Origin: Billgrantia azerbaijanica | GTDB taxonomy: Bacteria; Pseudomonadota; Gammaproteobacteria; Pseudomonadales; Halomonadaceae | Length of the DNA: 56,603 nt | Direction of reading: 5' to 3' | Assembly: GCA_004551485.1 (NCBI GenBank) | Contig: SBLD01000022.1 | Coordinates: 1-56,603 of the forward strand | Part shown: one piece after another, positions 32,510-41,423 of the stretch | Position numbering within the stretch: the first letter of the stretch is position 1 | How the letters are laid out: each line of letters opens with the position of its first letter | Program-made: the position numbers and the translations under genes | Notes under the pieces: generated by a model | Database searches by the model: none | What the model saw: only the letters and a program-made list of their open reading frames with translations | What the model was told of the DNA's origin: nothing

Positions 32510-34768
32510 TCAGGCCTTGAGCTGGTCGCCGAGCGGCAGGCGGCGGATGCGCTTGCCGACGGCGGCGTGGATGGCGTTGGTCACCGCCGGGGCGAGCGGT
32601 GGCACGCCGGGTTCGCCGACCCCGGTCGGCGCCTCGGCGGAGGGCACGATATGCACCTCGATCTCGGGCATCTCGTTGAGCCGCAGCACCTGGAAGCCAT
32701 CGAAGTTGTCCTGCTGGACCCGGCCGCCGTCGAGGGTCAGCTCGCTGTGCAGCACCGCGGCCAGGGCGAAGCCGATGCCGCCCTCCATCTGGGCGCGGAT
32801 CATGTCCGGGTTGACCGCCACGCCGCAGTCCACGGCGCAGACCACCCGGTCGACCTTGAGCTGGCCGTCGCCGTCCACCGAGACCTCCGCCACCTGGGCG
32901 ACGTAGCTGCTGAACGACTCGTGCACGGCGATGCCGCGGCCGCGCCGCACGCCCTCGGCGCCCGCTTCGAGTGGCGACGACCAGCCGGCCTTCTCGGCCG
33001 CCAGGTCGAGCACGCCGCGCCAACGCGGGTGCTCGGCGAGCAGTTCCCGGCGATAGCGGTAGGGGTCCTGGCCCGCCGCCACGGCGGCCTCGTCGATCAG
33101 GCTCTCGGTGGAGAAGGCGGTGTGGGTGTGGCCGACGGAGCGCCACCACTGCACCGGCACGCCGATGTCGCGCGGGGTGTGCAGCTCGACGTTGAGCGCC
33201 GGCACGGCATAGGGCAGGTCGGCGGCGCCCTCCACGGAGGTGGGGTCGATGCCGCCCTCGACCATCATCGCCTCCATCGGCGTGCCCATCATGATCGACT
33301 GGCCGACCAGGCGCTGGTGCCAGGCGGTGAGCTTGCCGTCGGCGTCCAGGCCGAGTCGGGCGCGATGGAGGTTGAAGGGGCGATAGTGGCCGCCGCGGGT
33401 GTCGTCCTCGCGGGTCCACACCATCTTGATAGGCGCGACCTGGCCCTGGGCGCGCGCGGCCTGGGCGATGGCTGCCGCCTCGAGCACGTAGTCGCTGATC
33501 GGGTTGGCGCGCCGGCCGAAGCTGCCGCCGGCGTAGAGCTGGTGGATGGTCACCTGCTCCGGCGACAGGCCGAGCAGTTGGGCGACCTGCTGCTGGTCCA
33601 TGGTCTGCCACTGCTCGCCGTTGTGGATGGTGCAGCGGTCGTCCTGCAGGTCCACCACGCAGTTGAGCGGCTCCATGGCCGCATGCGCCAGGTAGGGCAC
33701 CACGTAGTCGGCCTCGATGACCTGGGCCGCCGCGTCCAGCGCCGCCGCGGCGTCACCGCGCCGGGTGACCGAGTCGCCGGGCGTGCCGGCCCGCTCGCGG
33801 TAGGCGGCCTCGATCTCGTCGCTGCCCACGGTGAAGGCCTGGGCGTCGTCCCACTCGAGCGTGAGGGCGTCGCGTCCCCGGATGGCGGCCCAGGTGTTGC
33901 TCGCCAGCACCGCGACCAGGTCGCCGTCGCGGGTGGGGGAGGCGAAGCGCACGCTGGCCACCACGCCCGGCACCTTGAGTGCCTCGGTGTCGTCGACGCT
34001 GGCCAGTCGGCTGCCGAAGCGCGGCGGATGCGCCGGCGCGGCGATCAGCATGCCGTCGAGCTGGACATCCTGGGTGAAGCGGGCGCTGCCGTCGGTCTTG
34101 TCGTGGCTGTCCCGGCGCCTCAGGCGCGGCTTGCCGATCAGCGTGAAGCGGTCGGGGGATTTCAGCGCGACCTGCTCGGGCACCGGCTGGCCGGCGGCCG
34201 CCTCGGCCAGTTCGCCGAAGCCGAGCTCGCGCCCGGAGGCCGGATGGATGACCTTGCCCTCACGCACGCTCAGGTCGTCGGGCGACACCTCGAGCCGCTC
34301 GGCGGCGGCCGCCACCAGCATGGCGCGCGCCGTGGCGCCGGCACGGCGCATCTGCTCGAAGGAGTTGGCGATGGAGGTGCTGCCGCCGGTGCCCTGGATA
34401 CCGAACGCCAGGTTCTGATAGCGCTGCGTGTCGGCCGGGGCGCCCTCGACGCGGACCGACTGCCAGTCGGCGTCGAGTTCCTCCGCGACCAGGGTCGCCA
34501 GTCCGGTGTAGGTGCCTTGCCCCATCTCCAGGTGCTTGGCGATCACCACCACCTCGCCGTCGGGCGTGACGCGCAGGAAGGCGTTGGGGGCGAACTCGCC
34601 GTTCGCGTCGGCCGCCAGGGCCTGGCCGCCGCGGCCCAGCAGGGGCGCCACGTAGAGGCCCAGGGCGAGCCCGGCGGTGCCCTTCATGAAACCGCGCCGG
34701 CTGACGTTGATCAGTCGCAGCGGGCTCGCGGCGCTCTGCCGATCTTGCCGTTTCGCCAGGATATGCAT
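32510..34768 (-). CDS. iorB: Molybdopterin-binding aldehyde/isoquinoline 1-oxidoreductase beta subunit
   Basis: The 752-residue protein is the large molybdopterin subunit of an IorAB-type hydroxylase. It has a twin-arginine signal ([22 protein letters not shown], residues about 24-45), [18 protein letters not shown], a [10 protein letters not shown] loop, [10 protein letters not shown], and a C-terminal [14 protein letters not shown] with the catalytic-type glutamate. The Tat signal indicates export with folded cofactor to the periplasm. It hydroxylates N-heterocycles or oxidises aldehydes; the substrate is unknown. The ATG overlaps the stop codon of iorA (TGATG), and xdhC follows after 2 bp. 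The iorB symbol marks the family, not a proven substrate. Confidence 0.9.
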   Translation of the reverse strand: MHILAKRQDRQSAASPLRLINVSRRGFMKGTAGLALGLYVAPLLGRGGQALAADANGEFAPNAFLRVTPDGEVVVIAKHLEMGQGTYTGLATLVAEELDADWQSVRVEGAPADTQRYQNLAFGIQGTGGSTSIANSFEQMRRAGATARAMLVAAAAERLEVSPDDLSVREGKVIHPASGRELGFGELAEAAAGQPVPEQVALKSPDRFTLIGKPRLRRRDSHDKTDGSARFTQDVQLDGMLIAAPAHPPRFGSRLASVDDTEALKVPGVVASVRFASPTRDGDLVAVLASNTWAAIRGRDALTLEWDDAQAFTVGSDEIEAAYRERAGTPGDSVTRRGDAAAALDAAAQVIEADYVVPYLAHAAMEPLNCVVDLQDDRCTIHNGEQWQTMDQQQVAQLLGLSPEQVTIHQLYAGGSFGRRANPISDYVLEAAAIAQAARAQGQVAPIKMVWTREDDTRGGHYRPFNLHRARLGLDADGKLTAWHQRLVGQSIMMGTPMEAMMVEGGIDPTSVEGAADLPYAVPALNVELHTPRDIGVPVQWWRSVGHTHTAFSTESLIDEAAVAAGQDPYRYRRELLAEHPRWRGVLDLAAEKAGWSSPLEAGAEGVRRGRGIAVHESFSSYVAQVAEVSVDGDGQLKVDRVVCAVDCGVAVNPDMIRAQMEGGIGFALAAVLHSELTLDGGRVQQDNFDGFQVLRLNEMPEIEVHIVPSAEAPTGVGEPGVPPLAPAVTNAIHAAVGKRIRRLPLGDQLKA

Positions 34769-35238
34769 CAGGACACCTCCTCGCCGAGCGTTTGCGCCGC
34801 CGCATGGATGGCGGCGCGGATCCGTACGTAGGTGGCGCAGCGACAGAGGTTGCCGTTCATGGCGCTGTCGATGGCGGCGTCGTCCGGCGCCGGGTTGTCG
34901 CGCAGCAGGGCGGTGGCGGCCATGATCTGGCCCGACTGGCAGTAGCCGCACTGGACCACGTCCAGCTCGCGCCAGGCCTGCTGCACGCGGGCGCCGGTCG
35001 GGTCGTCGGCGATGGCCTCGATGGTGGTGATCTCGCGCTGCCCCACCGCGGCGAGCGGGGTGATGCAGCTGCGGGTCGGCTCGCCGTCCAGGTGCACGGT
35101 GCAGGCGCCGCACAGGCCGCGGCCGCAGCCGTACTTGGTGCCGGTGAAACCGACGAGGTCGCGGATCGCCCATAGCAGGGGCATGTCATCCGGGGCATCC
35201 ACCGCGTGGGGTTGCCCGTTGATGGTCAGGGTCGTCAC
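34768..35238 (-). CDS. iorA: [2Fe-2S] subunit of molybdenum hydroxylase (IorA-like)
   Basis: The 156-residue protein has the plant-type ferredoxin cluster ligands Cys38, Cys43, Cys46 and Cys58, followed by the second [2Fe-2S] domain with CGYCQSGQ and NLCRC. It carries electrons from the molybdenum subunit. It has no signal peptide, as expected if it is exported as a complex with the Tat-signal-bearing IorB. It lies upstream of iorB with a 3-bp overlap and downstream of the mocA-like gene (61 bp). GGAGAACG provides the ribosome binding site. Confidence 0.92.
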   Translation of the reverse strand: MTTLTINGQPHAVDAPDDMPLLWAIRDLVGFTGTKYGCGRGLCGACTVHLDGEPTRSCITPLAAVGQREITTIEAIADDPTGARVQQAWRELDVVQCGYCQSGQIMAATALLRDNPAPDDAAIDSAMNGNLCRCATYVRIRAAIHAAAQTLGEEVS

Positions 35239-35299
35239 GGTCGTTCTCCTTATGGTTCTCGGCGATCACTCGGGTCAGTGTAGTTGGCGTCTCCAGGGT

Positions 35300-35935
35300 T
35301 CACGGGTGACTTGGGGGCAGGGCGGTCAGGTCCGCGGCGACGTCGATATCGACATGGATACCGGGGTCATTCACCTCGAGCTCGAGGCAGTGCGCCCGGT
35401 GGCGGGCGATGACGCCGCGGGCGCCCACGTCGCCCTCCAGGGCGGTCAGCTCGCCCCAGAAATCGCGGCCGAACAGCACCGGATGCCCCGGCCGGCCGGC
35501 GTGGCGCGGCCGGAGGATACGGTCCCGCGCGGCGCGGGCTTGCAGCGTCTTCAGTGTCTCGGGCGCCAGGCAGGGCATGTCGCCGAGCAGCACCGCGGCG
35601 GCCGCGACCTCGGCCAGTTCAGTGTCAGCCCTGAGGGCGGTGAAGGCGTCGGCGAGGCTTGCACCGAGCCCCTCGGCGGCGTGGTCTGCCCGGATGACCG
35701 GCGTGTCGGTCGCCAGCCCCAGCGCGGCGGGAGCGTCCTCGTCGCGGAGCACCACGCGCAGCTTGGGGAAGGCAGCGGCGGCGTTGGCCACCGTGGCCGC
35801 GAGGAGGGTCGGCCCGGCCGGCAGCCGGGCCCGGCGCTTGTCCCCGGTGCCGAAGCGCCGGGACGCGCCGGCGGCCATGATCAACGCCACGACGTTCCGG
35901 GAAGAGACGTTGCTGGTGACGTCGCGTGACGGCAT
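35300..35935 (-). CDS. mocA: Molybdenum cofactor cytidylyl/guanylyltransferase-like (MocA/MobA)
   Basis: The 211-residue nucleotidyltransferase begins its conserved region with ALIMAAGASRRFGTGDKRR, the NTP-binding loop of MocA/MobA-type enzymes, and continues with LLGDMPCLAPETL and GRPGHPVLFGRDFW. MocA attaches CMP to molybdopterin for xanthine-dehydrogenase-family enzymes, which fits the iorAB-xdhC genes that follow. ATG 35935 has GAGGG 8 nt upstream. It begins 11 bp after the stop of a small ORF that looks like a broken alcohol dehydrogenase start. Confidence 0.88.
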   Translation of the reverse strand: MPSRDVTSNVSSRNVVALIMAAGASRRFGTGDKRRARLPAGPTLLAATVANAAAAFPKLRVVLRDEDAPAALGLATDTPVIRADHAAEGLGASLADAFTALRADTELAEVAAAAVLLGDMPCLAPETLKTLQARAARDRILRPRHAGRPGHPVLFGRDFWGELTALEGDVGARGVIARHRAHCLELEVNDPGIHVDIDVAADLTALPPSHP

Positions 35936-35946
35936 GTCGTGAGCCC

Positions 35947-36048
35947 TCAACGAGGCCGACCGCCCGGGCGCGGCTGGCGGCGCGCGAAGGTGAAGGGGGC
36001 CAGGGGCTGGTCGGCCGCGTGGGCCGCATAGGCGCGTGTCTGGCTCAT
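35947..36048 (-). pseudogene. Truncated N-terminus of a zinc alcohol dehydrogenase (YahK/CAD-like remnant)
   Basis: A 33-codon frame with a good GAGGAG ribosome binding site begins MSQTRAYAAHAADQPLAPF, which resembles the first residues of NAD(P)-dependent zinc alcohol dehydrogenases of the YahK/cinnamyl-alcohol type, then stops after a Pro/Arg-rich tail. The rest of the dehydrogenase is absent, so an internal deletion has probably placed the mocA-ior-xdhC genes under the old dehydrogenase promoter. The divergent AraC-family regulator is of a type that often sits beside such dehydrogenases. It could still be translated and help couple translation of mocA. Confidence 0.55.
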
Positions 36049-36084
36049 GGGGGTCTCCTCTCGATCGCTCATGTCCGGGTGTGT

Positions 36085-36098
36085 CGTCATTATTCGAC
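36085..36098 (+). promoter_or_regulatory. CGTCATTATTCGAC site, candidate AraC binding site (copy 1)
   Basis: A 14-bp sequence matched at 13 of 14 positions by a second direct copy at 36190, both within the promoter region between the AraC-family gene and the divergent mocA/ior operon. Confidence 0.4.
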
Positions 36099-36189
36099 CG
36101 GGGAGCCGCGCTCGCGACCAACGATCCTCCGGGATGTTTGCTCATTCCTCCGAAAGCCGCCTCGCGAGTGACATGCCGGGGCGGAAAAT

Positions 36190-36203
36190 CGTCATAATTC
36201 GAC
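36190..36203 (+). promoter_or_regulatory. CGTCATAATTCGAC site, candidate AraC binding site (copy 2)
   Basis: Second direct copy of the 14-bp motif, 105 bp from the first and 27 bp upstream of the AraC-family start codon, suited to autoregulation. Confidence 0.4.
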
Positions 36204-36230
36204 ACGAGCCGGAGGAAGAGGGAGGCCAGG

Positions 36231-37130
36231 ATGCAGGCACCGCAGGTCCAGACCAATGGGCTGGTCGAGCTGATTGCCCCGCTGATCGAGCGCGATGGCT
36301 ATTCGCCGACGCCGCTGCCGGCGGTATCGCTGATGGCCCTGCACCGACCGCACGGCCGGACGCCGCTGATCTACGAGCCGAGCCTGATCATCGTCGCTCA
36401 GGGGCGCAAGATCGGTTATCTCGGTGACCGGGAGATCCACTACGGGCCCGGCCATTACCTGGTGCAGACGCTGCCGCTGCCCTTCGAGTGCGAGACCCAC
36501 GCGTCCGCCGAGACCCCGCTGCTGGGCATGTCGGTGCGCCTCGAGCCGGCGCTGCTCAGCGAGATGGTCACGGCTATGGGCGAGGCGCACCGGGCCGGTG
36601 ATGGGGAACCCGTGCCCATGGCGTCGGTCCCCATGGCCGCCGGCATGCAGGGGGCCGTGGTGCGCCTGCTGCAGTGCCTGCACCATCCCACCGAGGCCGC
36701 AGCGATGGGCGAGGCCCGGGTGCGCGACGTGGTCTTCGAGGCGCTGAAGGGCGAGCAGGGGCCGGCGCTGCGCGCCCTGGTGCTCCATCAGGGCCACTAT
36801 TCGCGCATCGTCCGGGTGCTCTCCCGACTGCATGCCAACTTCGCGGAGACGGTTTCGGTGGAGGAGTTGGCGCGGCAGGCGAGCATGAGCCCCTCGACCT
36901 TCCACCAGCACTTTAAGCAGGTCGCCCACGCCTCGCCGCTGCAGTACGTGAAGCGGCTGCGCCTGATCAAGGCGCAGCAGTTGCTCATCCAGGAGGCGTG
37001 CAATGTGAATCAGGCGGCCACGGCGGTGGGGTATCGCAGCGTCGCGCAGTTCAGTCGCGACTACAAGCGCTACTTCGGCGCCTCGCCCCAGCAGCATCTC
37101 CGCGAGGAGCGGGCGCTGCGCGTCTCTTGA
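36231..37130 (+). CDS. AraC-family transcriptional regulator (AraC_N type)
   Basis: The 299-residue protein has the N-terminal AraC_N cupin-like domain (IYEPSLIIVAQGRK and GPGHYLVQTLPLPFE) and a C-terminal pair of helix-turn-helix motifs (ELARQASMSPSTFHQHF and QAATAVGYRSVAQFSRDY). Members such as YqhC respond to aldehydes and activate neighbouring alcohol dehydrogenase genes. GGAGG precedes the ATG. It is divergent from the alcohol-dehydrogenase remnant and molybdenum hydroxylase operon, with two direct 14-bp repeats between them that it may bind. Confidence 0.9.
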   Translation: MQAPQVQTNGLVELIAPLIERDGYSPTPLPAVSLMALHRPHGRTPLIYEPSLIIVAQGRKIGYLGDREIHYGPGHYLVQTLPLPFECETHASAETPLLGMSVRLEPALLSEMVTAMGEAHRAGDGEPVPMASVPMAAGMQGAVVRLLQCLHHPTEAAAMGEARVRDVVFEALKGEQGPALRALVLHQGHYSRIVRVLSRLHANFAETVSVEELARQASMSPSTFHQHFKQVAHASPLQYVKRLRLIKAQQLLIQEACNVNQAATAVGYRSVAQFSRDYKRYFGASPQQHLREERALRVS

Positions 37131-37368
37131 CGACTCCTGCTACCACATCGTCGACCCGCGCGCCGATGGCGATCGGGCCGAAGTAGCGGAGAAAGGCCGT
37201 CAAGCACGCACATGCATCCGTGTTATACTGATAAACCATACTTGGTGTGTTGTGGGTCGGCGAGTTGCCAGCTGAGCGGTGCGTGTACTTGTTGACTGGA
37301 ACGTGCCGGTGCGATGATCCGGTAACGGGGCGTGAAATCCAATCGCCGTTGGAAGCCAGGGGAACAAT

Positions 37369-38196
37369 ATGTCCAATACAATTCCTGGTGATGCACACGC
37401 AATGATCATTGGTGCGATGAAGTGCGGGACCAGTTCGCTATATGATTATTTGCGTGGCCACCCTGAAATCTGCCCTTCAATCATCAAGGAGCCAGAGTTC
37501 TTTTCCGAACACCAGGGGCATGGAGTGGAGGTGGAGGATTATCATTGCCTTTTCTCTTTTGATGGGGCGGTGCACAAGTATGCCTTGGAGGCGTCAACCG
37601 GTTATACAAAATACCCCAAGGAATCGAATGTGCCAAAGAATATTTTCGAGTACGGGATATCGCCAAGATTCATCTATATCATAAGAGATCCATTCGAGAG
37701 AATTCAGAGTCATTTCAATTACATGAGAAGAAATGAAAAGTGGTCGCTGGATATGGTCGACGATCACCTCATAGATACATGCAATTATTTCTTGCAGTTG
37801 GAGAGGTACAGGCGATATTTTCCGATCGATGATATCCTGGTTTTGGATTTTGATGATCTGAAACGCAATCCCTCTGGCGTTCTCGAGAATGTTTATGATT
37901 TTCTTGGTTTATCCCACGACTATTTTCCAGAGAGCTATGAGGTGAAGAACTCGACGCGACCTGTGTCGAGAATCGAGAGGGGGGTCAAGAAACTGGGGGT
38001 TCATCAGCTCCTTCGCCCTCTGCCTAGAACACCAAGGCGCGTTATCAAGGCTGCCCTGGACAAGGTGTTGCCTGCCGAGAAGAGGAAGTTGACGGACGCC
38101 GAGAGAGAATTTGTCTACAGTCGGCTGAAAGACAGCATGCTCGGCTTGAACGAGGTTTACGGGTTCGACTCCCGCAAGTGGGGGTTTTGCTGCTAA
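37369..38196 (+). CDS. Sulfotransferase family protein
   Basis: The 275-residue protein has the PAPS-binding motifs of the heparan-sulfate-type sulfotransferase family: GAMKCGTSSLYDYL (5'-phosphosulfate loop, residues about 15-28) and IIRDPFERIQSHFNYMRR (3'-phosphate binding, about 104-121). It would transfer sulfate from PAPS to a carbohydrate or other hydroxyl acceptor. There is no signal peptide. The gene is markedly AT-rich (a sampled 60-bp line is 47 percent GC) compared with both neighbours, with different codon choice, pointing to horizontal acquisition as a single-gene insertion. No polysaccharide genes lie nearby. Confidence 0.88.
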   Translation: MSNTIPGDAHAMIIGAMKCGTSSLYDYLRGHPEICPSIIKEPEFFSEHQGHGVEVEDYHCLFSFDGAVHKYALEASTGYTKYPKESNVPKNIFEYGISPRFIYIIRDPFERIQSHFNYMRRNEKWSLDMVDDHLIDTCNYFLQLERYRRYFPIDDILVLDFDDLKRNPSGVLENVYDFLGLSHDYFPESYEVKNSTRPVSRIERGVKKLGVHQLLRPLPRTPRRVIKAALDKVLPAEKRKLTDAEREFVYSRLKDSMLGLNEVYGFDSRKWGFCC

Positions 38197-38318
38197 CATG
38201 CGCTTCACCGAAGAACGGCAACCATGCCGCGCGGCCGCGCGCCATTGCCGTCTAGCCAATGCCGGGCAAACCATGCACCGCATCCCCCTGGGCGAATTCC
38301 TCACGTTAGGAGCCTTCC

Positions 38319-39062
38319 ATGCCGACCCGACAGCGTCTGGGCATCCTGCTGCCCGATGACGGACCGACCGACTACGAGTGGTACGCCCTCAACCGCAGCG
38401 CGGCCTTCCAGGCCGGCGAGCTGCCCGCCATCGAGGTGGGCAAGGTGGCGAGCGACGGTCACCACGAGCACGGGGCGCTGACGGCGCTGGGGGCGCCGGA
38501 GCGCCTGGCGCCGATCGGCGAGAGCCTGGTCAACGAGACCGGCGCCGGGGCCGTGGTCTGGGCGTGCACCAGCGGCAGCTTCATCGGCGGGCTCGAATGG
38601 GCCGAGGCGCAGTCGCGCGAGCTAGAGCGCCGGCTGGGCGTGCCGGTGACCAGCACCGCCCTGGCGTTTCGCGATGCGCTGGCGGCGCTGGGCGCACGCT
38701 CCGTCGATCTGCTCGGTGCCTATCCGCAGGCGGTGACGCAGGCGCTTGCCTACTTCCTTGGCGAGAGCCGGGTGACGGTCGAGCATGTCAAGGCACTGGA
38801 GTGCTCCTACGCCGCGGATTCGAATCGCATGGACATCATGGCCGAGGTGCGTGCCTTCTGTGCCGCGCATGCCGGCACGGAGCGCCCGTTGCTAGTGCCG
38901 GATACGGCGATCAATTCCCTGGAACTGGTCGAGGCGATGAACCGCGAGACCGGCCGCGTGGTCCTTACCGCCAATCAGGTGACACTGTGGGCGGGCTTGA
39001 AACTACTGCAGTGGCCGGGGCGCCCGGTACATTATCTCAGTGCCCTGGCCCAGGCAGGCTGA
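38319..39062 (+). CDS. Maleate isomerase/arylmalonate decarboxylase-like protein (Asp/Glu racemase superfamily)
   Basis: The 247-residue protein resembles the maleate cis-trans isomerase/arylmalonate decarboxylase group: LGILLPDDGPTDYEWY at the start and a first active-site Cys83 in VWACTSGSF. The second catalytic cysteine expected in maleate isomerases and racemases is not at its place; the matching region reads LLVPDTAINSLEL. One-cysteine members include arylmalonate decarboxylase, although there the remaining cysteine is the other one, so neither activity can be assigned with confidence. The gene starts after a TTAGGAG ribosome binding site. Confidence 0.8.
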   Translation: MPTRQRLGILLPDDGPTDYEWYALNRSAAFQAGELPAIEVGKVASDGHHEHGALTALGAPERLAPIGESLVNETGAGAVVWACTSGSFIGGLEWAEAQSRELERRLGVPVTSTALAFRDALAALGARSVDLLGAYPQAVTQALAYFLGESRVTVEHVKALECSYAADSNRMDIMAEVRAFCAAHAGTERPLLVPDTAINSLELVEAMNRETGRVVLTANQVTLWAGLKLLQWPGRPVHYLSALAQAG

Positions 39063-39114
39063 CGCGGCCGGTCTGGTACACTGTGGGCTACCGGTAGCAA
39101 TCATTGGAGTGGAG

Positions 39115-39459
39115 ATGGCATCAGAGCTGAGCGAATTCGAAGAAAACATGCGGCGCGAGATCGACGCCTTCCTGAAGCCCGGCAAGGGGAGTGACGGCAA
39201 GGCGCGCGCCAGCGAGAGCCGCCGCGCCATGCGACCCGCGGCTGATACGGCCAAGCCGGCGCCGCAGCCGGCCAAGGCACTGAAGACGGGACACGTGGTC
39301 AAGCTGGCGGTGCGCAAGCGTCAGCTCGAGCTGGATACCGTCTTCGAGCACCGCTCCACCAGTATCTCCAAGCTCGAGGCCCAGTTGGAAGCCGAGAAGG
39401 CGGCGAAGAAGGCGGGCTATCCCATCATCGGCTACGTCATCGACATCCAGCGCCTCTGA
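39115..39459 (+). CDS. Conserved-looking hypothetical protein
   Basis: The 114-residue protein is highly charged with no membrane segment or signal peptide. It has an acidic helical start (SELSEFEENMRREIDAF), a low-complexity Lys/Ala/Pro middle (residues about 22-60), a basic stretch (VVKLAVRKRQLELDTVF) and a predicted coiled coil (SISKLEAQLEAEKAAKKA). Function not recognised. GGAG lies directly upstream of ATG 39115, which I prefer over an earlier in-frame ATG at 39040. It lies 49 bp before the MOSC gene and may be co-transcribed. Confidence 0.7.
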   Translation: MASELSEFEENMRREIDAFLKPGKGSDGKARASESRRAMRPAADTAKPAPQPAKALKTGHVVKLAVRKRQLELDTVFEHRSTSISKLEAQLEAEKAAKKAGYPIIGYVIDIQRL

Positions 39460-39507
39460 GCAGGTTCTGACGGATAACGGCAGCATTTCGGCGACAAGGA
39501 GGCCGCT

Positions 39508-40350
39508 GTGCACATCACCCAACTCAACGTCTATCCGGTCAAGTCGCTGCGCGGCATTGCCCTCGAGCAGGCCGAGCTCGGCGTTCGCGGCCTGCCTTAC
39601 GACCGCCACTGGATGGTGGTCGATGACGTGGGGCGCTTCGTCACCCAGCGTCAGCTGCCGCGCATGGCCCAGGTGGCGGTGCGGCTCGACGCCGATGCCC
39701 TGGTGCTCGAGCACCCCGAGGCGCCGCCGCTGTCCATCGAGCTGGCGCGCGACGACCAGCCGTCGTTGACGGCCTATGTCTGGGAGGATCGCTGCCGGGC
39801 CTTGGACGAGGGTGCCGAGGCGGCACGCTGGCTCACCGGCGTGCTGGGCGATCTCAAGGGCAGCGGCCTGCGCCTGGTGCGCTTCGCGCCGGACCAGCAG
39901 CGCCGCGTGGACCCGCACTACCAGCGCGGTGAACAAGCACACACCGCCTTTGCCGACGGTTTCCCCTTCCTGGTCACCAGCGAGGCCTCGCTGGCCACCG
40001 TGAATGCGGTGCTGGAAAAGAAGGGGCTCGACCCGGTGCCGATGAGCCGTTTCCGCCCCAACATCGTGGTTGCCGGGGGCGAGGGCTTTGCCGAGAACGG
40101 CTGGGACGAGCTGCACGGTGTGGAAGGGCGCTTCCGCCTGGGGCTGCGCAAGGCCTGCCAGCGCTGCAAGATCACTACCGTCGACCAGCACAGCGGCGAG
40201 ATTCGCGTGCCCGGCGAGCCGCTGCGCACCCTGGTGGAGATGAGCGCTCACTTCGGCAGGCCGGGCGGCTTCTTCGGCCAGAATGCCACCCTGCTGGCCG
40301 GCGAAGGGGAGAGGCTGCGCGTCGGCGAGTCGCTCACGGTCCTAGAGTGA
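39508..40350 (+). CDS. MOSC-domain protein with N-terminal beta barrel (YcbX-like)
   Basis: The 280-residue protein has a MOSC N-terminal beta-barrel domain (LNVYPVKSLRGIALEQAELG, residues about 4-110) and a MOSC domain with MSRFRPNIVV and KACQRCKITTVDQ, containing the likely molybdenum-cofactor cysteine. It lacks the C-terminal ferredoxin domain of E. coli YcbX, so it would need a separate electron donor. YcbX-type proteins reduce N-hydroxylated compounds. The start is GTG 39508 after AAGGAGG. The ACR3-like gene begins 3 bp downstream. Confidence 0.9.
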   Translation: MHITQLNVYPVKSLRGIALEQAELGVRGLPYDRHWMVVDDVGRFVTQRQLPRMAQVAVRLDADALVLEHPEAPPLSIELARDDQPSLTAYVWEDRCRALDEGAEAARWLTGVLGDLKGSGLRLVRFAPDQQRRVDPHYQRGEQAHTAFADGFPFLVTSEASLATVNAVLEKKGLDPVPMSRFRPNIVVAGGEGFAENGWDELHGVEGRFRLGLRKACQRCKITTVDQHSGEIRVPGEPLRTLVEMSAHFGRPGGFFGQNATLLAGEGERLRVGESLTVLE

Positions 40351-40353
40351 GCC

Positions 40354-41319
40354 ATGCGCGAGCGGCTCGAGCGCTATCAGGTCTTCGTCTACCTCGCCGC
40401 CATTCTCACCGGTCTGGCGCTGGGCGCTCACTCACCGGCAGTGGCCGAGGGGCTGGCGGCGGGGATCTGGCCGCTGCTCGGTGCGCTGCTCTACGCCACT
40501 TTCACCCAGGTGCCGCTGATCCGGCTGCGGGCGGGGTTGGCGAAGGCTCGCTTCCTGGCGGCGGCCGTGCTCGGCAACTTCGTGGCGATCCCGCTGATCG
40601 TCTGGGCCCTGGTGCAGTGGCTGCCAGCTGAGCCGGGGCTGCGCCTCGGCGTGATGCTGGTGCTGCTGCTGCCGTGCACCGACTGGTTCCTCTCCTTCAC
40701 CCACCTGGGCGGGGGCGACACGCCCACGGCCATCGCCTTCACGCCGCTCAGCCTGCTGCTGCAGCTCGCGCTGCTCCCCCTTTACCTGTGGTTCTTCCTC
40801 GGCCAGGCGGCGCTCGCGGGCCTGGCGCAGCGGGAGATGCTGCTGGCCTTTGGCAGCCTCATCCTCGTGCCGCTGGCGCTGGCCTTTCTCACCGAGCGCT
40901 GGGCGCAGGGCGTGCCGTCACGGCAGCGCCGGGTCGATGCCCTGGGCTGGCTGCCGGTACCGTTGCTGGCGCTGGTGCTGTTCGCGGTGGCGGCGGGGCA
41001 GGTCGGCACGCTGGCGGCCTCGCTCGGTACCCTGGGGCGGGTCGCGCCGCTGTTCGTGGCCTTCCTCGCCATGGCGGCGCTGTTGGCACGCCTGATGGCC
41101 GCGGCGTTCCGCCTGCCGGCGCGCGAGGGGCGGGTGCTCGCCTTCAGCTTCGGCTCGCGCAACTCCTTCGTGGTGCTGCCGCTGGCGCTGGTGCTGCCGG
41201 CCGGTTTCGACAGCGCCGTGGTGGTGGTCGTCTTCCAGTCGCTGGTGGAGCTCTTCGGCATGCTGGCCTTCTTGCACTTGGTGCCGCGTTGGCTGTTTCC
41301 CGGACCGGGGTCAAGATGA
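40354..41319 (+). CDS. Arsenite/bile acid-type transporter (ACR3/BASS superfamily)
   Basis: The 321-residue protein has about ten membrane segments and the ACR3-type cysteine motif LLPCTDWFLSFTHLGGGD in the fourth segment region. ACR3 exports arsenite; other members of the BASS superfamily carry sodium-coupled organic anions. No other ars genes are adjacent, so substrate is uncertain. It is separated from the MOSC gene stop by 3 bp, so translation is likely coupled. Confidence 0.85.
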   Translation: MRERLERYQVFVYLAAILTGLALGAHSPAVAEGLAAGIWPLLGALLYATFTQVPLIRLRAGLAKARFLAAAVLGNFVAIPLIVWALVQWLPAEPGLRLGVMLVLLLPCTDWFLSFTHLGGGDTPTAIAFTPLSLLLQLALLPLYLWFFLGQAALAGLAQREMLLAFGSLILVPLALAFLTERWAQGVPSRQRRVDALGWLPVPLLALVLFAVAAGQVGTLAASLGTLGRVAPLFVAFLAMAALLARLMAAAFRLPAREGRVLAFSFGSRNSFVVLPLALVLPAGFDSAVVVVVFQSLVELFGMLAFLHLVPRWLFPGPGSR

Positions 41320-41423
41320 TGCGCTGCAATATCTGCTAGGCTGAGGGACGCTCGTGTCATCCCGGAGCGCTGCCGCCGACACCTGGTGCCGGCGGTGTCC
41401 AGGACACCAAGGAGGCCAACACC

